The notes: generated by a model from the sequence alone, not told the origin. DNA of 64,000 nucleotides from Nocardia sp. BMG51109 (GCF_000526215.1 NZ_JAFQ01000004.1:5332001-5396000), one strand, 5' to 3'; positions 1 to 10,015 are shown, numbered from the stretch's first letter. Translations and numbers: made by a program.

Positions 1-23
1 CGGACCTGTAGGGTCTGGATCTC

Positions 24-2312
24 GTGGATAGTGCGGTGTCGACGGCGCTTGCCGAACCCCCTGCGGCGGCAGAACCTTCCGTGTCCCCCGAACGCGTCGC
101 GGGTGGGCAATCGCGCCGGATCGTGTACCGGTGGGGCGCGATCACGGCGTTCGGCGTCATTCTCGGTTACGCCGCGGTCCTGCTCGCCGATGCGCGCCAT
201 TTCTTCACCGACGACACCGAATCCCAATACACGCCGCTGTGGGTGATGCTCGGCCGGTACCTGCGCGAGGGCACCTTCCCGGTGCTGATCCCCGAACAGT
301 GGATGACCGGCAATTACACGATGGAGGAGGCGGGCCTGTTCAACCCGCCGCAGCTGCTGATCGATCTGATCGCGCCCTCGGTCGACAATCTCGCCGTCTA
401 CGCCACCGTGGTGAAGCTGATCTTCGCGATCATCGCCGCGCTCGGCGTGTATCGGGTGTGCCTGGCCTACGGCGGCAGGGTGCAGTGGGCCGCGGTCGCC
501 GGTGTCGCGTTCCCGCTGAGCGGCTGGTTCCTGTTCTTCGACCAGGCCAGCTGGATGACGGCGCTGACCGGCACCGCCTGGATGGTGCACGCGTGGGCGG
601 CCGCGGTGCGGTATTCCCGGGGAAAGGGCGGCCCTGTACCGGTTTTCGTCTTTCTCTATCTGGGCATTTCGGTCGAATACGTCTTTCCGGCCGTGGAATC
701 GGCGCTGATGCTGGTCTCGGTCGCCGTGGGAGAGCTTGTCTACCAGCGCAAGTGGCAGCCGGTCGCGCGGTTGACGGCGGTCGCGGCGTGCGCCGGCCTG
801 GCGGGCCTGATGACCTACCTGCCGAGCATGCTGTCGGCCAAGGTGAGCTGGCGCGGCACCTCGCAGATAAACAACGATCAATTCCTCACGGTGCCCTGGT
901 CGGAGTCGCTGAACGCCAGCCTGCCGTCCGCGGTGCCGGCGCTGAACTCGTGGTGGGGCTACATACAGCCGCTGCCGATGACGTATATCGCGTGGTTCCT
1001 GATCCCGGCGCTGGCCTTCATCGACTGGGGCCGGGCACGCGCGGCCTGGCGCGAGCTGACGGCGGTGGCGCTGTTCGCGGTGATATTCCTGATGTGGGCG
1101 GCCGGGCCCGGCACGGTCGGACCGCTGCGCTGGCCGGCCCGGGTGCTGCCGATGCTGGCGCTGGGCCTGCTGGTGCTGGTGTGCGTGCTGCTCGGCCGAT
1201 TCGGCACCACCGCGAACTGGCGCGGGCGCGGCATCGCGGCCGCGGTGCTGATCGGGCTGCTGTGGGTGCGCACGTTCTCCGCCGATCCGCACAACGTGTG
1301 GTGGCACGTGCTGTCGGCGGTGGCGGTGGCCGCCCTCGGCGCGGCCGTGGTGTGGCTGGCCCGCACCCGCGGCGCGACGGCGGCGGCCCTGGCGACCGTC
1401 GCGGCCATGCTGCCGATCGCCTACGCGCAGGTGGAGAACATCCAGCCGAACCTGATGAGCTGGCAGCTGCCCGCCAACCGCTCCGACGCCAAGGCCGCGT
1501 TCCCGGAGTTCGGCGGCGTCACACTGCAACTCGGCGACCGGGGCCTGCTGCAACCGGGCGACCGGAGCCTGGACGGCGCCTACGGCTCGCTGGCCTTCGG
1601 CAACTACGCCAAGGACGTGGAACAGAACTACGTCAACGGCTATACGCCCAACGGGCACTACTGGTTCGGCGACATGCTGTGCATGCGCTGGGATTCCAGC
1701 GTCTGCCCGGACGCCTACCGGCGGCTGTTCACGCCCGAGCCGACCACCGGCCGCACCCTCGCCGATCTGATGAAACTGGATCGGATCGTGTTGCAGAGGG
1801 CGATGTTCCCCGACGCCGGCAACCAGCCGCCGCCCGAGGGCTGGACGTTCGTGGACGTCCCCGGGCACGAGCGCTACATCTGGGTGCTCGAACGCGTGGG
1901 CGGCCCGGTCTCCACCGTGAACGGCCGCATCGCCGACGCCCACGACGTCACCGCCACCTCGACGTCGGAGTCGGAGACCTCCAGCAAGCTGCGGGTGTCC
2001 TCGCCCGAGGGCGGGCGCGTGGTGTTCGCGCGGCTGGGCTGGCCGGGCTACCGGGTCAGCCTGAACGGCCGGCAGATCCCGTTCACCACCGTCGCGAAGT
2101 CCTTTGTCGCCGTGGACATCCCGGCCGGCACCGAGAACGGCGCGCTGGAGGTGACCTGGCGGCCGCCGGGCTGGAAGATCGGCTCCGGCACTGCGATCCT
2201 GGGGCTGATCGGCGTGGGCGCGCTGCAGTGGGCGTACGTGCGCTCGCGGCGGCGGGACGCGGCGGGCCCGGACGAGCCCGCGAAACGCCCACTGGAGGAG
2301 CCGGTTTCATGA
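24..2312 (+). CDS. Polytopic membrane protein, YfhO-like
   Basis: A 762-residue integral membrane protein. The first hydrophobic segment is at about residues 34-55, many more fill residues 130-460, and a last one lies near 717-739 before a charged tail. Between about 480 and 715 is a large soluble region with a beta-rich end. This layout (multi-helix GT-C-like membrane part plus extracytoplasmic C-terminal domain) resembles the YfhO family, which is linked to glycosylation of cell-wall polymers; the family call is inferred from overall pattern, not a catalytic motif. The GTG start follows an in-frame stop at 9-11, so the gene is complete. Its stop overlaps the ATG of the downstream GtrA gene (ATGA), which suggests coupled translation and a shared role in envelope glycan modification. 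Confidence 0.7.
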   Translation: MDSAVSTALAEPPAAAEPSVSPERVAGGQSRRIVYRWGAITAFGVILGYAAVLLADARHFFTDDTESQYTPLWVMLGRYLREGTFPVLIPEQWMTGNYTMEEAGLFNPPQLLIDLIAPSVDNLAVYATVVKLIFAIIAALGVYRVCLAYGGRVQWAAVAGVAFPLSGWFLFFDQASWMTALTGTAWMVHAWAAAVRYSRGKGGPVPVFVFLYLGISVEYVFPAVESALMLVSVAVGELVYQRKWQPVARLTAVAACAGLAGLMTYLPSMLSAKVSWRGTSQINNDQFLTVPWSESLNASLPSAVPALNSWWGYIQPLPMTYIAWFLIPALAFIDWGRARAAWRELTAVALFAVIFLMWAAGPGTVGPLRWPARVLPMLALGLLVLVCVLLGRFGTTANWRGRGIAAAVLIGLLWVRTFSADPHNVWWHVLSAVAVAALGAAVVWLARTRGATAAALATVAAMLPIAYAQVENIQPNLMSWQLPANRSDAKAAFPEFGGVTLQLGDRGLLQPGDRSLDGAYGSLAFGNYAKDVEQNYVNGYTPNGHYWFGDMLCMRWDSSVCPDAYRRLFTPEPTTGRTLADLMKLDRIVLQRAMFPDAGNQPPPEGWTFVDVPGHERYIWVLERVGGPVSTVNGRIADAHDVTATSTSESETSSKLRVSSPEGGRVVFARLGWPGYRVSLNGRQIPFTTVAKSFVAVDIPAGTENGALEVTWRPPGWKIGSGTAILGLIGVGALQWAYVRSRRRDAAGPDEPAKRPLEEPVS

Positions 2313-3142
2313 GCAACCCCCGTCCGCGGGAACGCCGGCAGGCGGGCACGATCCCGGGATCGGCCGCGGTGCGCTCGACGGACGGCCGGAGCGCGCGGCC
2401 GGAGACCGGCGGTGCCGGTTTCGCGGGCATCGGTCATCGGGACCGCATCGACGTCAGGGACACGTTCTCGGCCGTCCCGGACCCGTCCGAATTGCCGGTC
2501 GGCTCCGCACCGGACGACTCGGATCCGGTTCGGTCGCGGGCATATCCGGGTACCGAGGCCGCGACAACGTCCGGGCCCGGCGGCACGGTGCCCGCGGCCG
2601 CGGATCGTGCCACCGGGCAGGTGGCCTCCGCGGCCGGTGCGGAGCCGGACCGCGGGCCCGGCGGCCCGGAACCGGGTGGCACGTCCGGCGATACGCTCAC
2701 CGACGCGCCCGCTCCCGGACTGCTGCTGCGCCTGATCCGGCGGCAGGAGATCGCCTTCGCCGCCGTGGGCGGCGCCAACACGCTGCTGGGCATGGTGATG
2801 ACCGTGCTGTGGCTGAAGATCCTGCCCGACAACTGGCCACCCGCGACGGCGGTGGCGCTGGCCTACTGCGTCAGCATCCTGTTCGCGTTCGGCGCGCACC
2901 GGACGCTGGTCTTCCGGGTGCGCGGGCACGTGCTGCGCGACTTCGTCCGGTTCGTGCTGGTGAATTCCGGTGGGATGCTGCTGAACATGGCCGGGGTGCA
3001 GCTGGCGGTCGGCGTCGTGCATCTGCCCGAGACGCCCGCGACCGTCGCGGTGATGGGTGTGGTGGCGGTGGCCAGCTTCTTCGGCCACCGCCACTTCTCG
3101 TTCCGCCGGGCACCGCGCCGCGCACCGGCGGCGGGACGGTAG
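2309..3142 (+). CDS. GtrA-family membrane protein with long disordered N-terminus
   Basis: 277 residues. Residues 1-140 are Gly/Pro/Asp-rich and look disordered. Residues 145-270 carry four hydrophobic helices with the GtrA pattern (RRQEIAFAAVGGANTLLG, a central helix before FGAHRTLVF, and a C-terminal GHRHFSF). GtrA proteins are thought to move or present polyprenyl-linked sugars for glycosyltransferases. The ATG overlaps the stop of the upstream YfhO-like gene, so both are probably made together. The family is usually about 120-150 residues, so the N-terminal half is an extra, lineage-variable addition; a later start inside it cannot be excluded. Confidence 0.8.
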   Translation: MSNPRPRERRQAGTIPGSAAVRSTDGRSARPETGGAGFAGIGHRDRIDVRDTFSAVPDPSELPVGSAPDDSDPVRSRAYPGTEAATTSGPGGTVPAAADRATGQVASAAGAEPDRGPGGPEPGGTSGDTLTDAPAPGLLLRLIRRQEIAFAAVGGANTLLGMVMTVLWLKILPDNWPPATAVALAYCVSILFAFGAHRTLVFRVRGHVLRDFVRFVLVNSGGMLLNMAGVQLAVGVVHLPETPATVAVMGVVAVASFFGHRHFSFRRAPRRAPAAGR

Positions 3143-3152
3143 GTTGTCGGCT

Positions 3153-3374
3153 ATGCCGGAGGAAACCTTGGATCCCACGCTGCTGAGCCTGCTCGCCTGC
3201 CCGCAGGACAAGGGTCCGCTGTCGCTGGTCCGCGATCGGGACGGCAACAGCGTGCTGTACAACCCCCGCCTGCGCCGCGCCTATCCGATCGATGACGGAA
3301 TCCCGGTGCTGCTCATCGACGAGGCACGCGAGGTGAGCGCCGAGGAGCACGAGGCGTTCTCGGCGCAGAGCTGA
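3153..3374 (+). CDS. Trm112-like small protein (YcaR/UPF0434 type)
   Basis: 73 residues starting at the ATG 10 bases after the GtrA stop. The core LLACPQDKGPL, then NPRLRRAYPIDDGIPVLL, is the signature of the bacterial Trm112/YcaR family, small beta-rich proteins related to the activating subunit of RNA and protein methyltransferases. In bacteria the partner is usually unknown. The length fits the family (about 60-75). The gene ends one base before the stop codon of the convergent TetR gene, so the two transcription units meet with no spacer. Confidence 0.85.
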   Translation: MPEETLDPTLLSLLACPQDKGPLSLVRDRDGNSVLYNPRLRRAYPIDDGIPVLLIDEAREVSAEEHEAFSAQS

Positions 3375-4046
3375 TCACTCGCCCGGTATCGCCGGGAGCT
3401 CGAGGTCGCCGGTGAGATACCGCTGGATGTTCGGCCCGACGAGGGGTGCCAGCTCGTCCGGACTCATCGAGGCCAGCGGTTCCACGCCGACCACCGTGCG
3501 CGTCACCAGCAGCCCGATCATCTGCGACGCGGTCAGCAGCACCCGGGTGACGCCCGAACCCGGCGGCGTATCGACCCGCTCCCGCACATCCTTCAGCACC
3601 ACGTCCAGCAGGAACGTCCGGGCGAGCGCCGGATCGTTGCCGCCGGATGTCACGCTGCGGAAGGCCGCCACGGCGTGCACGCCGATCGGCGAATCCCAGA
3701 GACCCAGCACGGTGCGCACCAATGTCTCGCCGAGCCGCTCGGTCGGGGCCGCGGCGATGCGCTCGCGGAGCGGCGCGGGGTCGAGCGGGAGATCCAGTGC
3801 GGCGGTGAGCAATTGCTGCTTGGTGCCGAAGTAGTGGTGCACCAGGGCGGAATCGACGCCCGCCTGTCCCGCGATGGAACGGATCGACGCCTTGTCGAAT
3901 CCGACCTCCGCGAACCGTGCGCGGGCGGCGTCCAGGATCGCCTCCCGGGTCCCGGACTGCCCGGGCCGGCGGCCGCTGCGGCCGTTCCCGGTCGCGTCCG
4001 GGTCGTCACCGCCTAGGCCGCCGTCGCCGTCACCGCCTCCGCTCAC
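3375..4046 (-). CDS. TetR-family repressor of the adjacent ABC exporter
   Basis: 223 residues. The start is a GTG whose bases overlap the stop of the upstream permease gene (GTGA), which favours this start over longer in-frame options. After about 25 Gly/Asp-rich residues comes a TetR helix-turn-helix: TREAILDAARARFAEVGFDK, then VDSALVHHYFGTKQQLL. The C-terminal part matches the TetR_C domain common in actinobacterial efflux regulators. As the last gene of the ATPase-permease-regulator operon it should be made in step with the exporter and feed back on the palindromic operator in front of the ATPase gene. The ligand is unknown. Confidence 0.88.
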   Translation of the reverse strand: MSGGGDGDGGLGGDDPDATGNGRSGRRPGQSGTREAILDAARARFAEVGFDKASIRSIAGQAGVDSALVHHYFGTKQQLLTAALDLPLDPAPLRERIAAAPTERLGETLVRTVLGLWDSPIGVHAVAAFRSVTSGGNDPALARTFLLDVVLKDVRERVDTPPGSGVTRVLLTASQMIGLLVTRTVVGVEPLASMSPDELAPLVGPNIQRYLTGDLELPAIPGE

Positions 4047-4825
4047 GCCGTCCGCCTTCGTAGCGTCGCCGCGCCCAGACCCAGTGCGACGGCGGCGAAT
4101 ACGGCCACGATCCCCAGATCGCGCCACATCTGGCCGGTGACACCGGGATATCGCGACACCTGCTGTAGCGCGTCGACCGCGTAACTCAACGGCAGCACGT
4201 TGCTGATCACCTCCAGCCAGTCGGGCAGCTGGCCGCGCGGCACCAGCAGCCCGCACAGGAAGAACTGCGGCCCGACGACCAGCGGCATGAACTGTACGGC
4301 CTGGAATTCGGTGCGCGCGAAGGCGCTGGCCAGCAGCCCGAGCGCGACCCCGAGGACCGCGTCGACCACCGCGATCAGCAATACCAGCCATACGCTGCCC
4401 TCCGACCGCAACCCGAGTAGCCCGAAGGCGACCAGGCAGGCCAGGCCGGCCTGTGCCGCGGCCGCGGAGGAGAAGGCGGTGCCGTAGCCGGCGAGCAGGT
4501 CGAGCTTCGACAGCGGCGTCGTCATCAGCCGCTCCAGCGTTCCCGAGGTGCGCTCGCGCTGCATGGCGATGGCGGTGATCAGGAACATGACGATGAACGG
4601 CAGGATGCCGAGCATGCTGATGCCGACCCGGTCGAACAGCCGCGGTGCGCCGGGCATCGTCGGGCTGTCGTGATACACGAAGTACAGCAAGGCGATCAGC
4701 AGCGTCGGCACCAGCAGCAGCATCGCCACCGTGCGATGGTCGGTGCGCAGCTGGCGCAGGATGCGCAGCGTGGTGGCGGTGTAGCAGCGCAGCGGGCGGG
4801 TGGATACGTGCACCGCGGTCGTCAT
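4043..4825 (-). CDS. ABC-2 type export permease, DrrB-like
   Basis: 260 residues with six predicted membrane helices arranged as in ABC-2 permeases: one near residues 35-55, then a RERTSGTLERLMTTPL cytoplasmic coupling stretch at about 90-105, and four more hydrophobic segments to the C-terminus. It forms the membrane channel for the ATPase encoded just upstream, probably for export of a hydrophobic drug or lipid. ATGA overlaps join it to the ATPase gene, and a GTGA overlap joins it to the TetR gene, so all three are likely translated from one mRNA. Confidence 0.9.
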   Translation of the reverse strand: MTTAVHVSTRPLRCYTATTLRILRQLRTDHRTVAMLLLVPTLLIALLYFVYHDSPTMPGAPRLFDRVGISMLGILPFIVMFLITAIAMQRERTSGTLERLMTTPLSKLDLLAGYGTAFSSAAAAQAGLACLVAFGLLGLRSEGSVWLVLLIAVVDAVLGVALGLLASAFARTEFQAVQFMPLVVGPQFFLCGLLVPRGQLPDWLEVISNVLPLSYAVDALQQVSRYPGVTGQMWRDLGIVAVFAAVALGLGAATLRRRTA

Positions 4826-5553
4826 CGCGGCCCTCCCATCTTGATCAGCGCGAGAAATGCGCTCTCCAAACTGGTTTCGCCGGTGTCGGCGCGCAGCTCG
4901 TCCGGCGAGAGCTCGGCCAGCAGGTGCCCGTCGCGCATCAGCACCAGCCGGTCGCAGTGTTCGGCCTCGTCCATCACGTGGCTGGAGACCAGCAGCGTGC
5001 GGCCCTGGTCTGCCAGGGCGTGGAACTGGTCCCAGAGTTCCACGCGCAGTAGCGGATCCAGGCCGACGGTGGGCTCGTCCAGCACCAGCAGTTCCGGGTC
5101 CGCGACCAGCGCGCAGGCCAGCGACACCCGGGTGCGCTGCCCACCGGACAGCTGGTTGCCGCGCTGCCCGGCGTGCCGGGTCAGCCCGACCGCGTCGACG
5201 GCCGCGGCGATGTCGCGGGCCGAACGGCCGTACAGCGCGGCGAAATACGCGACATTGTCGGTGATGCTGAGGTCGTCGTAGATGCTCGGGGCCTGCGTCA
5301 CATAGCCGACCCGGGAGCGCAGCGCGGCGGAGCCGGCCGGCTCACCGAGCACCGTGACGCTGCCCGCCTCGATCAGCTGGGTGCCCACGATGCTGCGCAT
5401 CAGCGTGGTCTTCCCACAGCCCGACGGCCCCAGCAGCCCGGTGATCCGCCCGCGCGGCACGGTCAGCGAGACATCGTGCAGAACCTCTCGTCCACCGCGG
5501 TGCACCCGCAGGTGCTCGACCGCGACGCTGGGCGCCGAATCCGATCCGGTCAT
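4822..5553 (-). CDS. ABC exporter ATP-binding protein, DrrA-like
   Basis: 243 residues with all nucleotide-binding motifs: Walker A GPSGCGKT at 42-49, Q-loop Gln87, signature LSGGQ at 135-139, Walker B ending in Asp159-Glu160, and a switch histidine in SSHVMDEAEHC. The C-terminal tail is short. It powers the ABC-2 permease encoded next. The ATG is preceded by a good ribosome site (GAGGGTGG). The start lies 14 bases downstream of a near-perfect palindrome, the likely binding site for the TetR protein encoded at the end of the operon. Confidence 0.93.
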   Translation of the reverse strand: MTGSDSAPSVAVEHLRVHRGGREVLHDVSLTVPRGRITGLLGPSGCGKTTLMRSIVGTQLIEAGSVTVLGEPAGSAALRSRVGYVTQAPSIYDDLSITDNVAYFAALYGRSARDIAAAVDAVGLTRHAGQRGNQLSGGQRTRVSLACALVADPELLVLDEPTVGLDPLLRVELWDQFHALADQGRTLLVSSHVMDEAEHCDRLVLMRDGHLLAELSPDELRADTGETSLESAFLALIKMGGPR

Positions 5554-5566
5554 ACCCCACCCTCAT

Positions 5567-5600
5567 ATTCATCGTATGGTGAATTCATTGCACGATGAAT
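5567..5600. promoter_or_regulatory. Palindromic TetR operator of the ABC exporter operon
   Basis: A 34-base near-palindrome centred on GAATTC (5581-5586). Outer arms ATTCATCGT and ACGATGAAT are perfect 9-base complements, and the centre TGAATTCA is also symmetric. It sits just upstream of the ATPase start on the minus strand. Size, symmetry and place fit a TetR dimer-pair site. That the operon's own TetR protein binds it is inferred. Confidence 0.75.
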
Positions 5601-5740
5601 TCTGCGCCCTCGCGGCCCGGAACACAACCCGTCGGTGTACCGAGCTGCCCGCCCGTGAAGCTCCCGAGACCTCCGGGCCTCGAGGTGGTGACCTTCGGCC
5701 TCTTCACCAGCTGCGCCGGACCAGCGCGCGAGGTCGCCCC

Positions 5741-6026
5741 GTGGTCGGCGGACGGCGGCGGCCGTTCGCCGTCGTGCCCTGGCTGTTCGCGGCCGTCGTC
5801 GCCGGATCGGCCCTGATCGCTCCGTCCGCAGTGGCGGAGGCGCCGCAGTTCGTCTGCGGCGCGAACGAATACGAGAATGTCGACCGCGCCCGTGTGCCAC
5901 GCCCCGAGGCCGCACCCCTCGGCACCTGACCGCGCCACCGCGCAGTGCCGGGACGGTACCTACAGCTTCAGTCAGCATCGCCGGGGCACCTGCTCCGGGC
6001 ACGACGGCGTGGACCACTGGCTGTAG
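5741..6026 (+). pseudogene. Frameshifted DUF3761 secreted protein
   Basis: Frame 1 from a GTG at 5741 gives a signal peptide (hydrophobic run PWLFAAVVAGSALIAP, then AEA) followed by FVCGANEYENVDRARVPRPE, and stops at 5929. The next frame, starting near 5923, continues with QCRDGTYSFSQHRRGTCSGHDGVDHWL and a stop at 6026. The second half (DGTYSFSQ, GTCSGH, GGV-like, WL) is the hallmark of the DUF3761 family, and the two halves together give its usual order and length. One single-base change would rejoin them. So this is a recent frameshift, or a sequencing error. The start is uncertain. Confidence 0.7.
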
Positions 6027-6173
6027 GCCGGACCGGCATACGACATCGGCCCGGTGCGTCTTGCACCGGGCCGTTTCGAGGATTACCCGGCGGCCGGTAC
6101 GAAACCGACGCCGGATGTTCCGCCCGGGATGCGCCTGTTGCGGCGGCGGGGGCGTTCGGGAGAATGGATCGCT

Positions 6174-6797
6174 GTGTCTGCCGAGGAACTCGCCGTCGAA
6201 CCGCCGGCCGCCGCGCGCCGGCTCCTGGGTGCGACCCTGCGGTCGGGCCCGGTGGCGGTGCGGATCGTGGAGGTCGAGGCGTACGGCGGTGATCCGGCCG
6301 GGCCGTGGCACGATCCGGCCGCACATTCCGGCCGCGGCCGCACTGCGCGCAACGCGGTGATGTTCGGGCCGCCGGGTCTGCTCTACGTCTACTTCAGCTA
6401 CGGCATGCACACCTGCGTGAACGTCACCAGCGGACCCGACGGCGTCGCCAGCGCGGTACTGGTCCGGGCGGGTGAGGTGATCGAGGGTCTCGACACCGCC
6501 CGTTCCCGCCGCTCCGCCGCCCGCACCGACTCCGGCCTGGCGCGGGGCCCGGGCAATCTCGGCAGTGCGCTGGGAATCACGCTGGACGACTACGGAACCC
6601 GCCTGTTCGACCCGCGGTCCCCGATCCGGCTGGAGCTGGGCCCGGAGATCACCGACTCGCAGGCGATCGGTGTGGGCCCGCGTGTCGGGGTCAGTCTCGC
6701 CGCCGACCGGCCGTGGCGGCTGTGGCTGCCGGATTCCCCGGCCGTGTCCGCCTACCGGCGCAGCCCCCGCGCGCCGAAACTGGAGCGCCCCGCCTGA
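6174..6797 (+). CDS. mpg: DNA-3-methyladenine glycosylase (AAG/MPG family)
   Basis: 207 residues from the GTG at 6174, chosen because GGGAGA lies just upstream and because the homologues begin with a similar SAEELAV segment; longer in-frame starts exist. The family core is present: [19 protein letters not shown] with the catalytic glutamate, [27 protein letters not shown], and [13 protein letters not shown]. The enzyme removes alkylated purines from DNA in base excision repair. It belongs to the AAG fold, not AlkA. In M. tuberculosis the same gene (Rv1688) lies next to tyrS; here a regulator and a decayed leuA separate them. Confidence 0.93.
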   Translation: MSAEELAVEPPAAARRLLGATLRSGPVAVRIVEVEAYGGDPAGPWHDPAAHSGRGRTARNAVMFGPPGLLYVYFSYGMHTCVNVTSGPDGVASAVLVRAGEVIEGLDTARSRRSAARTDSGLARGPGNLGSALGITLDDYGTRLFDPRSPIRLELGPEITDSQAIGVGPRVGVSLAADRPWRLWLPDSPAVSAYRRSPRAPKLERPA

Positions 6798-6824
6798 CCC
6801 CCGCGCTCCGCGTGACATGCCGTA

Positions 6825-6851
6825 TCCCCGAGCCGGATCGCGGCTCGGGGA
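6825..6851 (+). terminator. Hairpin after mpg
   Basis: TCCCCGAGCC and GGCTCGGGGA form a perfect 10-bp stem with a 7-base loop, 27 bases after the mpg stop. No T-run follows, as is common in actinobacteria. Confidence 0.6.
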
Positions 6852-6869
6852 CATGCGGCCGGCGGTCAG

Positions 6870-7360
<491 letters not shown>

Positions 7361-7574
7361 GACGGACGAGCGCCGGCGATGCCAGGAGAGGGGAGCAGCG
7401 GACATTCGCCGTTGGTTTCGCGTCGGGGAGATAGCCGGCGCAGCCCGGCAACGCGTGGGCGGGGTGCCGGTCGATCAGGTCCCGCCGTGGCGACCGAGGA
7501 GAAGCAGACCCGGTCCCCTGTGGCCTAGACTCGCGGGCGAGAACTCCTCAGACAAGTAGAGAGGTGGCAGGGTC

Positions 7575-8243
7575 TTGCCGCACGTACAGAGGCATCCGCT
7601 GGCCGCCCAGGCCGCAGAAGTACTCCTGGGGCGGATCCGCGCCGGCGAATGGCCGCTCGGCCACAAGCTGCCGGGGGAGACCACCCTGGCCACCCAGCTG
7701 GGGGTCGGCCGCTCGACCCTGCGGGAGGCCGTCCGCGAGCTGTCGGGCAGGGGCGTACTCGAAAGCCGCCAGGGCGCAGGCGTTTTCGTTACGGCGCTGG
7801 AGGCGGCCGAGGACTGGGACACGGTGCTGCGCCGGGCCGGCATCGTCACGGTCGTCGAGGCCCGCATCGCGATCGAGGCCGAGTCCGCGGCGCTGGCCGC
7901 GCACCGGCGCACCCCGGCCGATCTCCGGGCGATGGGGCGCGCCCTGGCGGCGCGCGCCGAGGCCGTCGGCTCGGTCGAGGACCTCGTCGACGCCGATACG
8001 GCATTCCATCGGACGGTCGTCACGGCCGCCCACAACGACGTGCTCACCGGCATGTTCGATGCCTTCGTCCCGCGCTCGCGGCACGCCATGATCGATATGC
8101 TCCGGCTGCGCCCGCTGAGCGACGAGGCGGCCGACCACCGGGCGCACGAGGTGCTGCTGAACGCCGTGCGGGCCCGCGACGCCGCGTCCGCGGCGGCCGC
8201 GAGCCGGGTGCACCTGACTTCCTTGATAGCCGCGTTCACCTGA
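7575..8243 (+). CDS. GntR-family regulator, FadR subfamily
   Basis: 222 residues from a TTG start with an AGAGAGGTGG ribosome site 9 bases upstream. Residues 8-75 form the winged helix: PLGHKLPGETTLATQLGVGRS, then STLREAVRELSGRGVLESRQGAGVFV. Residues 85-215 are the all-helical FCD ligand domain, with metal-ligand type residues in DADTAFHRTVV and HEVLLNAV. Such proteins sense small carboxylates. No adjacent metabolic target is evident; the gene sits alone between the leuA remnant and tyrS. Confidence 0.88.
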   Translation: MPHVQRHPLAAQAAEVLLGRIRAGEWPLGHKLPGETTLATQLGVGRSTLREAVRELSGRGVLESRQGAGVFVTALEAAEDWDTVLRRAGIVTVVEARIAIEAESAALAAHRRTPADLRAMGRALAARAEAVGSVEDLVDADTAFHRTVVTAAHNDVLTGMFDAFVPRSRHAMIDMLRLRPLSDEAADHRAHEVLLNAVRARDAASAAAASRVHLTSLIAAFT

Positions 8244-8500
8244 TCGAAGGCAGGGTTCTGGCACGGATCATGACCGCCATCGCCCACCCCGCCCTTCCTC
8301 GGCAGATTCGCAACAGTGTGGCCCGGCAGCGGGGCATCCGCACCGCCTGCCGACATCGGTCCGCCGCCCCGGGTCCCGCGCCACCGGACCGGGGCGGGGC
8401 GGCCGTCGGTGTTCCCCGGGATCTCCGGCCCGGACTCGGCGACAACCGGTGACGGACCTGTGCACCGGGGCCGCCGAAGCGTGCGGAAAGATAGGACGGC

Positions 8501-9784
8501 GTGAGCGTCGACATCATCGATGAACTGACCTGGCGTGGACTGATCGCACAGTCCACCGATCCCGACGCGCTGCGCGCCGAGCTGGCAGGGAGGCCCCTCA
8601 CCCTCTACGCCGGCTTCGACCCGACCGCGGCCAGCCTGCACGCCGGGCACCTGATCCCGTTGCTGACGCTGCAGCGTTTCCAGCGGGCCGGGCACCGGCC
8701 GATCGTCCTGGCCGGCGGCGCCACCGGTCTGATCGGAGATCCGCGGGACGTCGGCGAGCGGGTGATGAACTCGACCGACACCGTGGCCGAATGGGCGGGC
8801 CGGATCCGCGGCCAGCTCGAGCGGTTCGTGGCGCTCGACGACTCGCCCACCGGCGCGATCATCGTGAACAACATGGACTGGACCGGACCGCTGACGGCCG
8901 TCGACTTCCTGCGCGATGTCGGCAAGCACTTCTCGGTGAACGTCATGCTGGCCCGCGACACCGTGAAGCGCCGTCTGGACGGCGAGGGCATGTCCTACAC
9001 CGAGTTCAGCTACATGCTGTTGCAGGCCAACGACTTCGTGCAGCTCCGCCGCCGGCACGACTGCCGGCTCCAGGTCGGCGGGTCCGATCAGTGGGGCAAC
9101 ATCATCGCCGGCGTCGAGCTGAACCGGCGGCTGGACGGCGAGCACGTGCACGCGCTCACCACACCGCTGGTGACCAACTCCGACGGCCAGAAGTTCGGCA
9201 AGTCCACCGGCGGCGGCAGCCTGTGGCTGGACCCGGAGATGACCAGCCCGTACGCCTGGTACCAGTACTTCGTCAACACCGCTGACGCGGATGTCGTCCG
9301 CTACCTGCGGTGGTTCACCTTCCTCGACCGCGAGGAGCTGAGCGAACTGGAGCGCGCGACCGAGGAGCGGCCGCACGCCCGGGAGGCGCAGCGCAGGCTG
9401 GCCGCCGAGATGACGACGCTGGTACACGGCGAGGCCGACACTCGCGCCGTGCAGCTGGCCAGCCAGGCCCTGTTCGGGCGCGGCGACCTGCACGAACTCG
9501 ATGAGTCGACGCTCGCCGCAGCGCTGTCGGAGGCTGCGGGAGAGGCCGGACCGGCGGAGGTGCCCGAGGGGTCGACCATCGTCGATCTCCTGGTGTCCTC
9601 GGGCCTGTCGGACAGCCGGGGCGCGGCCCGCCGCGCGGTGAACGAGGGCGGCGCCTCGGTGAACAACACCCGCATCTCCGATCCGGACTGGACCCCCGCC
9701 GATTCCGACTACCTGCACGGACACTGGCTGGTGCTGCGGCGCGGGAAGAAGAACTTCGCCGGCGCGCGCCGGGGCGGGCGCTGA
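8501..9784 (+). CDS. tyrS: Tyrosyl-tRNA synthetase
   Basis: 427 residues, GTG start. Class I synthetase motifs are clear: HIGH-type HAGH at 47-50 and KMSKS-type KFGKS at 231-235. The tyrosine pocket segments [18 protein letters not shown] and DGQKFGKS are intact. A C-terminal S4 RNA-binding domain covers about 355-425 ([23 protein letters not shown]). It charges tRNA-Tyr in the cytoplasm. Length and layout are normal for the bacterial TyrS of KFGKS type. The gene lies directly upstream of the rrn operon in the same direction; a weak inverted repeat (GACCTGA 9795-9801, TCAGGTC 9818-9824) follows it. Confidence 0.97.
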   Translation: MSVDIIDELTWRGLIAQSTDPDALRAELAGRPLTLYAGFDPTAASLHAGHLIPLLTLQRFQRAGHRPIVLAGGATGLIGDPRDVGERVMNSTDTVAEWAGRIRGQLERFVALDDSPTGAIIVNNMDWTGPLTAVDFLRDVGKHFSVNVMLARDTVKRRLDGEGMSYTEFSYMLLQANDFVQLRRRHDCRLQVGGSDQWGNIIAGVELNRRLDGEHVHALTTPLVTNSDGQKFGKSTGGGSLWLDPEMTSPYAWYQYFVNTADADVVRYLRWFTFLDREELSELERATEERPHAREAQRRLAAEMTTLVHGEADTRAVQLASQALFGRGDLHELDESTLAAALSEAAGEAGPAEVPEGSTIVDLLVSSGLSDSRGAARRAVNEGGASVNNTRISDPDWTPADSDYLHGHWLVLRRGKKNFAGARRGGR

Positions 9785-9881
9785 AGATCGTCATGACCTG
9801 AGTCACACCGATGTCATTCAGGTCGGTGACGGAGTCCTTCCTCGTCCGCTGACCTGCATGGACGCCGATCGTCGTGGCGAT

Positions 9882-9910
9882 TTGACGATCCGTTATCCGG
9901 CACGTAACTT
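9882..9910 (+). promoter_or_regulatory. rrn promoter, upstream copy
   Basis: TTGACG at 9882-9887, 17 bases, then TAACTT at 9905-9910. Good -35 and ideal spacing, weaker -10. It lies about 390 bases before the 16S gene. Confidence 0.55.
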
Positions 9911-10015
9911 ATTCCACGTCGCCGCGACACGGACGCCGACCCGGAGCCGCAAGGCCCGGGACACGAGGTCGGACGGAAGCGTGTGACATCAAGTCTGGCC
10001 GCTCCAGATCCGAGG

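Noticed and set aside
131..2308. Long open frame upstream of, and in frame with, the GtrA gene
   Set aside because: It is the shadow of the YfhO-like gene in the next frame (high-GC frame opening). Arg/Gly/Ala-rich with no fold; only the part from 2309 is real.
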